Notes under the pieces: model-generated
The model's input: only the letters and a program-made list of their open reading frames with translations
Database searches by the model: none
What the model was told of the DNA's origin: nothing
Source: Fuscibacter oryzae
GTDB taxonomy: Bacteria > Pseudomonadota > Alphaproteobacteria > Rhodobacterales > Rhodobacteraceae
Reading direction: 5' to 3'
Length of the DNA stretch: 64,000 nucleotides
Assembly: GCF_016765795.1 (NCBI RefSeq)
Contig: NZ_JAESVP010000001.1
Span: 1-64,000, forward strand
Position numbers and translations under genes: made by a program
Part shown: in pieces, positions 62,367 to 64,000 of the stretch
Numbering within the stretch: position 1 is the stretch's first letter
Layout of the letters: the number at the start of each line of letters is the position of its first letter

Positions 62367-63551
62367 TTACCCCTGATCGGTGCGTGACAAAAGCCCCCCC
62401 GGCTGGCGCAGCACCCGGCCTTCCAGTTCCAGCAGCAGCAAGGCCGGGGCAATCGCCTGCGGTGTCAGGCCCAGATCGCGGATAAGCTGATCCTCGGCCA
62501 AGGGGCTGGGGCCAAGCCGGTCCAGAATGGCCGCCGGTAAATCGCCCTCGGGCAAATCCTGTGGTGCGGGCCGTGCCGCGACGGGCCGGGGCTCCGGGGC
62601 CGAGCCGACCTTGGGCACTGCGCGCAGGGCCAGCGCCCCCTGCCCACCTACCCCGCCCCCGCCGCCAATGTTCAGCGCCTCCAGCACATCCTGCGGGCCG
62701 CGCACCAGAATGGCCCCATCGCGCAAAAGCCGGTTGCAACCCGCCGCGCGCGCATCAAACGGATGGCCCGGCACCGCCAGCACATCGCGCCCCTGATCGG
62801 CGGCATCCCTTGCGGTGATCAGGCTGCCCGACCGCGCCGCCGCCTCGACCACCACGACCCCCCGCGCCATGCCAGAGATGATGCGGTTGCGCATCGGGAA
62901 ATGCCGGGTCTGCGGTTGGCAGCCGGGGGGCTGTTCCGACACGACGCAGCCGGACTGCGCAATCTCTGCCAGCAAATCGGCATTCTCCTCGGGGTAAGCC
63001 ACGTCCACCCCCCCCGCCAGCACCGCGACCGTACCGGTGGGCAGGGCAGCACGATGCGCCTCGGCGTCAATGCCGCGCGCAAGGCCCGAAACCACCACCT
63101 GCCCCGTCTCCCCCAACCCCTCGGCCAGCCGCCGCGCCATCCGCAGCCCCAGCGAAGACGCATTCCGCGCGCCCACCATCGCCACCATTGGCCGCGCCAG
63201 AAGTGACAGATCACCCAAGGCCCACAGCACCGGCGGCGCATCTGGCACCTCTGTCAGCGCGACGGGATAGCCCGGCTGCGCCCACAAGAGCGGTGTTGCC
63301 CCCACCTTGTGGCCATCGGACAGTTCGCGCGCAATCACCCCGGTGGGGCAGGCCTCATACCCGTCAACCCCGGCCGACCGGGCTATGCCGGGCAAAGCCG
63401 CCAATGCCGCCGCCACGCTGCCATGTTCTGCCAGCAGCCGATAGAATGTGGCCGGCCCCACCCGGCGCGACCGGATCAGGCGCAGCCAATCCTCGGGCCG
63501 CTCTGCCTGCTCCGCCAGCTCTGACATAGCCAATCGTATCGCCTGCGCCAT
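62367..63551 (-). CDS. dprA: DNA-processing protein DprA
   Basis: A 394-residue protein that loads RecA onto incoming single-stranded DNA during transformation. A SAM-like N-terminal region (about 15-80), then the Rossmann core with VAMVGARNASSLG, VVVSGLARGIDAEAHRAAL and GVVVVEAAARSGSLITA, and a C-terminal winged-helix-like part (ILDRLGPSPLAEDQLIRDLG). Two N-terminal methionines nine codons apart make the exact start uncertain. Precedes topA on the same strand. Confidence 0.92.
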   Translation of the reverse strand: MAQAIRLAMSELAEQAERPEDWLRLIRSRRVGPATFYRLLAEHGSVAAALAALPGIARSAGVDGYEACPTGVIARELSDGHKVGATPLLWAQPGYPVALTEVPDAPPVLWALGDLSLLARPMVAMVGARNASSLGLRMARRLAEGLGETGQVVVSGLARGIDAEAHRAALPTGTVAVLAGGVDVAYPEENADLLAEIAQSGCVVSEQPPGCQPQTRHFPMRNRIISGMARGVVVVEAAARSGSLITARDAADQGRDVLAVPGHPFDARAAGCNRLLRDGAILVRGPQDVLEALNIGGGGGVGGQGALALRAVPKVGSAPEPRPVAARPAPQDLPEGDLPAAILDRLGPSPLAEDQLIRDLGLTPQAIAPALLLLELEGRVLRQPGGLLSRTDQG

Positions 63552-63741
63552 TCTGCCCCTCGATTCCCCCGCAGCATACGCCGGACAGGGTTAACAGGGT
63601 GTGAATCATCGCTGGACTATACGTCATCGCCAAACTGGACCTAACCACACCCCTCAGCGCCGTTGATCCGGGTCGCAAACTTTGATCAAATGTCGCGCGA
63701 CGGGGCAGGACTCCGCCCGACATTCCGTAAAGGATCAGACC

Positions 63742-64000
63742 ATGAAGAACGCAGAAGTCGCCAAGCGGCGGGAAGAGGCCATTTCGCGCGGCGTGGGCAT
63801 GCAGACCCAGATCTATGCCGACCGCGCGCTGAATTCCGAAGTCTGGGATATCGAGGGCAACCGCTATATCGACTTTGCCGCCGGGATCGCCGTGGTCAAC
63901 ACCGGCCACCGCCACCCCAAGGTGATGGATGCCGTCAAGGCGCAGCTTGACCGCTTTACCCACACCTGCCACCAGGTGCTTCCTTACGAAAACTACATCC
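63742..64000 (+). CDS. gabT: 4-aminobutyrate aminotransferase, N-terminal part
   Basis: Partial gene, 86 codons before the window ends. The sequence MKNAEVAKRREEAISRG and the following block VWDIEGNRYIDFAAGIAVVN with NTGHRHPKVMDAVKAQLDR are the usual N-terminus of class III aminotransferases that convert 4-aminobutyrate (GABA) to succinate semialdehyde. AAAGGATC lies before the ATG. A TTTGATCAAA palindrome at 63681-63690 sits in the upstream spacer. Class III members share this start, so other omega-amino acids are possible substrates. Confidence 0.85.
   Translation, partial: MKNAEVAKRREEAISRGVGMQTQIYADRALNSEVWDIEGNRYIDFAAGIAVVNTGHRHPKVMDAVKAQLDRFTHTCHQVLPYENYI

Noticed and set aside
58910-62485. 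Very long open frame on the + strand opposite topA and the exported protein gene
   Set aside because: It has no domain similarity and its length is explained by G+C-rich codon bias of topA on the other strand. The same applies to the + strand frames opposite iolG, the importer genes and pccA.
63681-63690. TTTGATCAAA palindrome before gabT as an FNR/CRP site
   Set aside because: The FNR pattern needs TTGAT-N4-ATCAA and the CRP pattern a longer spacing; a 10-bp palindrome alone is not enough.
1-64000. tRNA, rRNA or CRISPR loci
   Set aside because: No cloverleaf-like, rRNA-like or regularly spaced repeat sequence was seen on reading.

Overview
The window is one contiguous piece of a G+C-rich alphaproteobacterial chromosome, most likely Rhodobacterales (Rhodobacter/Gemmobacter/Tabrizicola-like). 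The evidence is the gene content and order: AI-2E transporter-hdaA-ppk-ppx, proS with lolC-lolD, pccB divergent from pccR with TTTGCAAA boxes, a GTTC-N7-GTTC LexA box, dprA-topA, and betI-betB-betA divergent from choXWV. No rRNA, tRNA or CRISPR array was seen.

Layout. 1-123: one end of an IS3-family (IS407-like) insertion sequence. 240-16316: a large inositol catabolism island. On the minus strand are a sugar ABC importer, a TIM-barrel isomerase, iolG and a LacI-type regulator. On the plus strand are a MocD/MocE-like oxygenase pair with a very divergent PanB-like protein, then an RpiR-type regulator (iolR) and iolC-iolD-iolE-iolB. A 16-bp operator, TGGAA-N6-TTCYA, stands upstream of all four transcription units. 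16340-19497: a HEPN-like hypothetical gene, an orphan modE-modA pair without modBC, and an AcoR-like regulator that lacks the AAA+ domain. 19631-22956: an aldehyde dehydrogenase and a probable diketo-hydrolase sugar-acid pair. 23015-29897: bestrophin, cytochrome c lipoprotein, lolDC, four small or uncertain genes, proS. 29967-31460: arsR-arsC-aqpS arsenic operon. 31557-40341: hdaA, ppk, ppx and small metabolic genes. 40428-51719: the propionyl-CoA to succinyl-CoA locus (methylmalonyl-CoA mutase, pccA, pccB, pccR), interrupted by dinB and several tiny lipoprotein genes. 52065-58770: choline uptake and oxidation to glycine betaine. 58835-64000: a secreted hypothetical protein, topA, dprA and the start of gabT.

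How it works together. Inositol, and possibly an O-methylated inositol, enters through the ABC importer. MocDE could remove a methyl group; IolG and IolE-D-B-C then take the ring to the aldolase step, which the DUF2090 domain fused to IolC may supply. Propionyl-CoA, which downstream catabolism generates, is handled by pccAB and the mutase under PccR.

The points most worth follow-up are the single operator family uniting the inositol units with the MocDE/PanB-like module, the PanB-like protein that has apparently lost its metal ligands, the Mo-box-like pair around an orphan modEA, a tandem pair of about 43-residue lipoproteins, and recurring hairpin-plus-tail intergenic elements.
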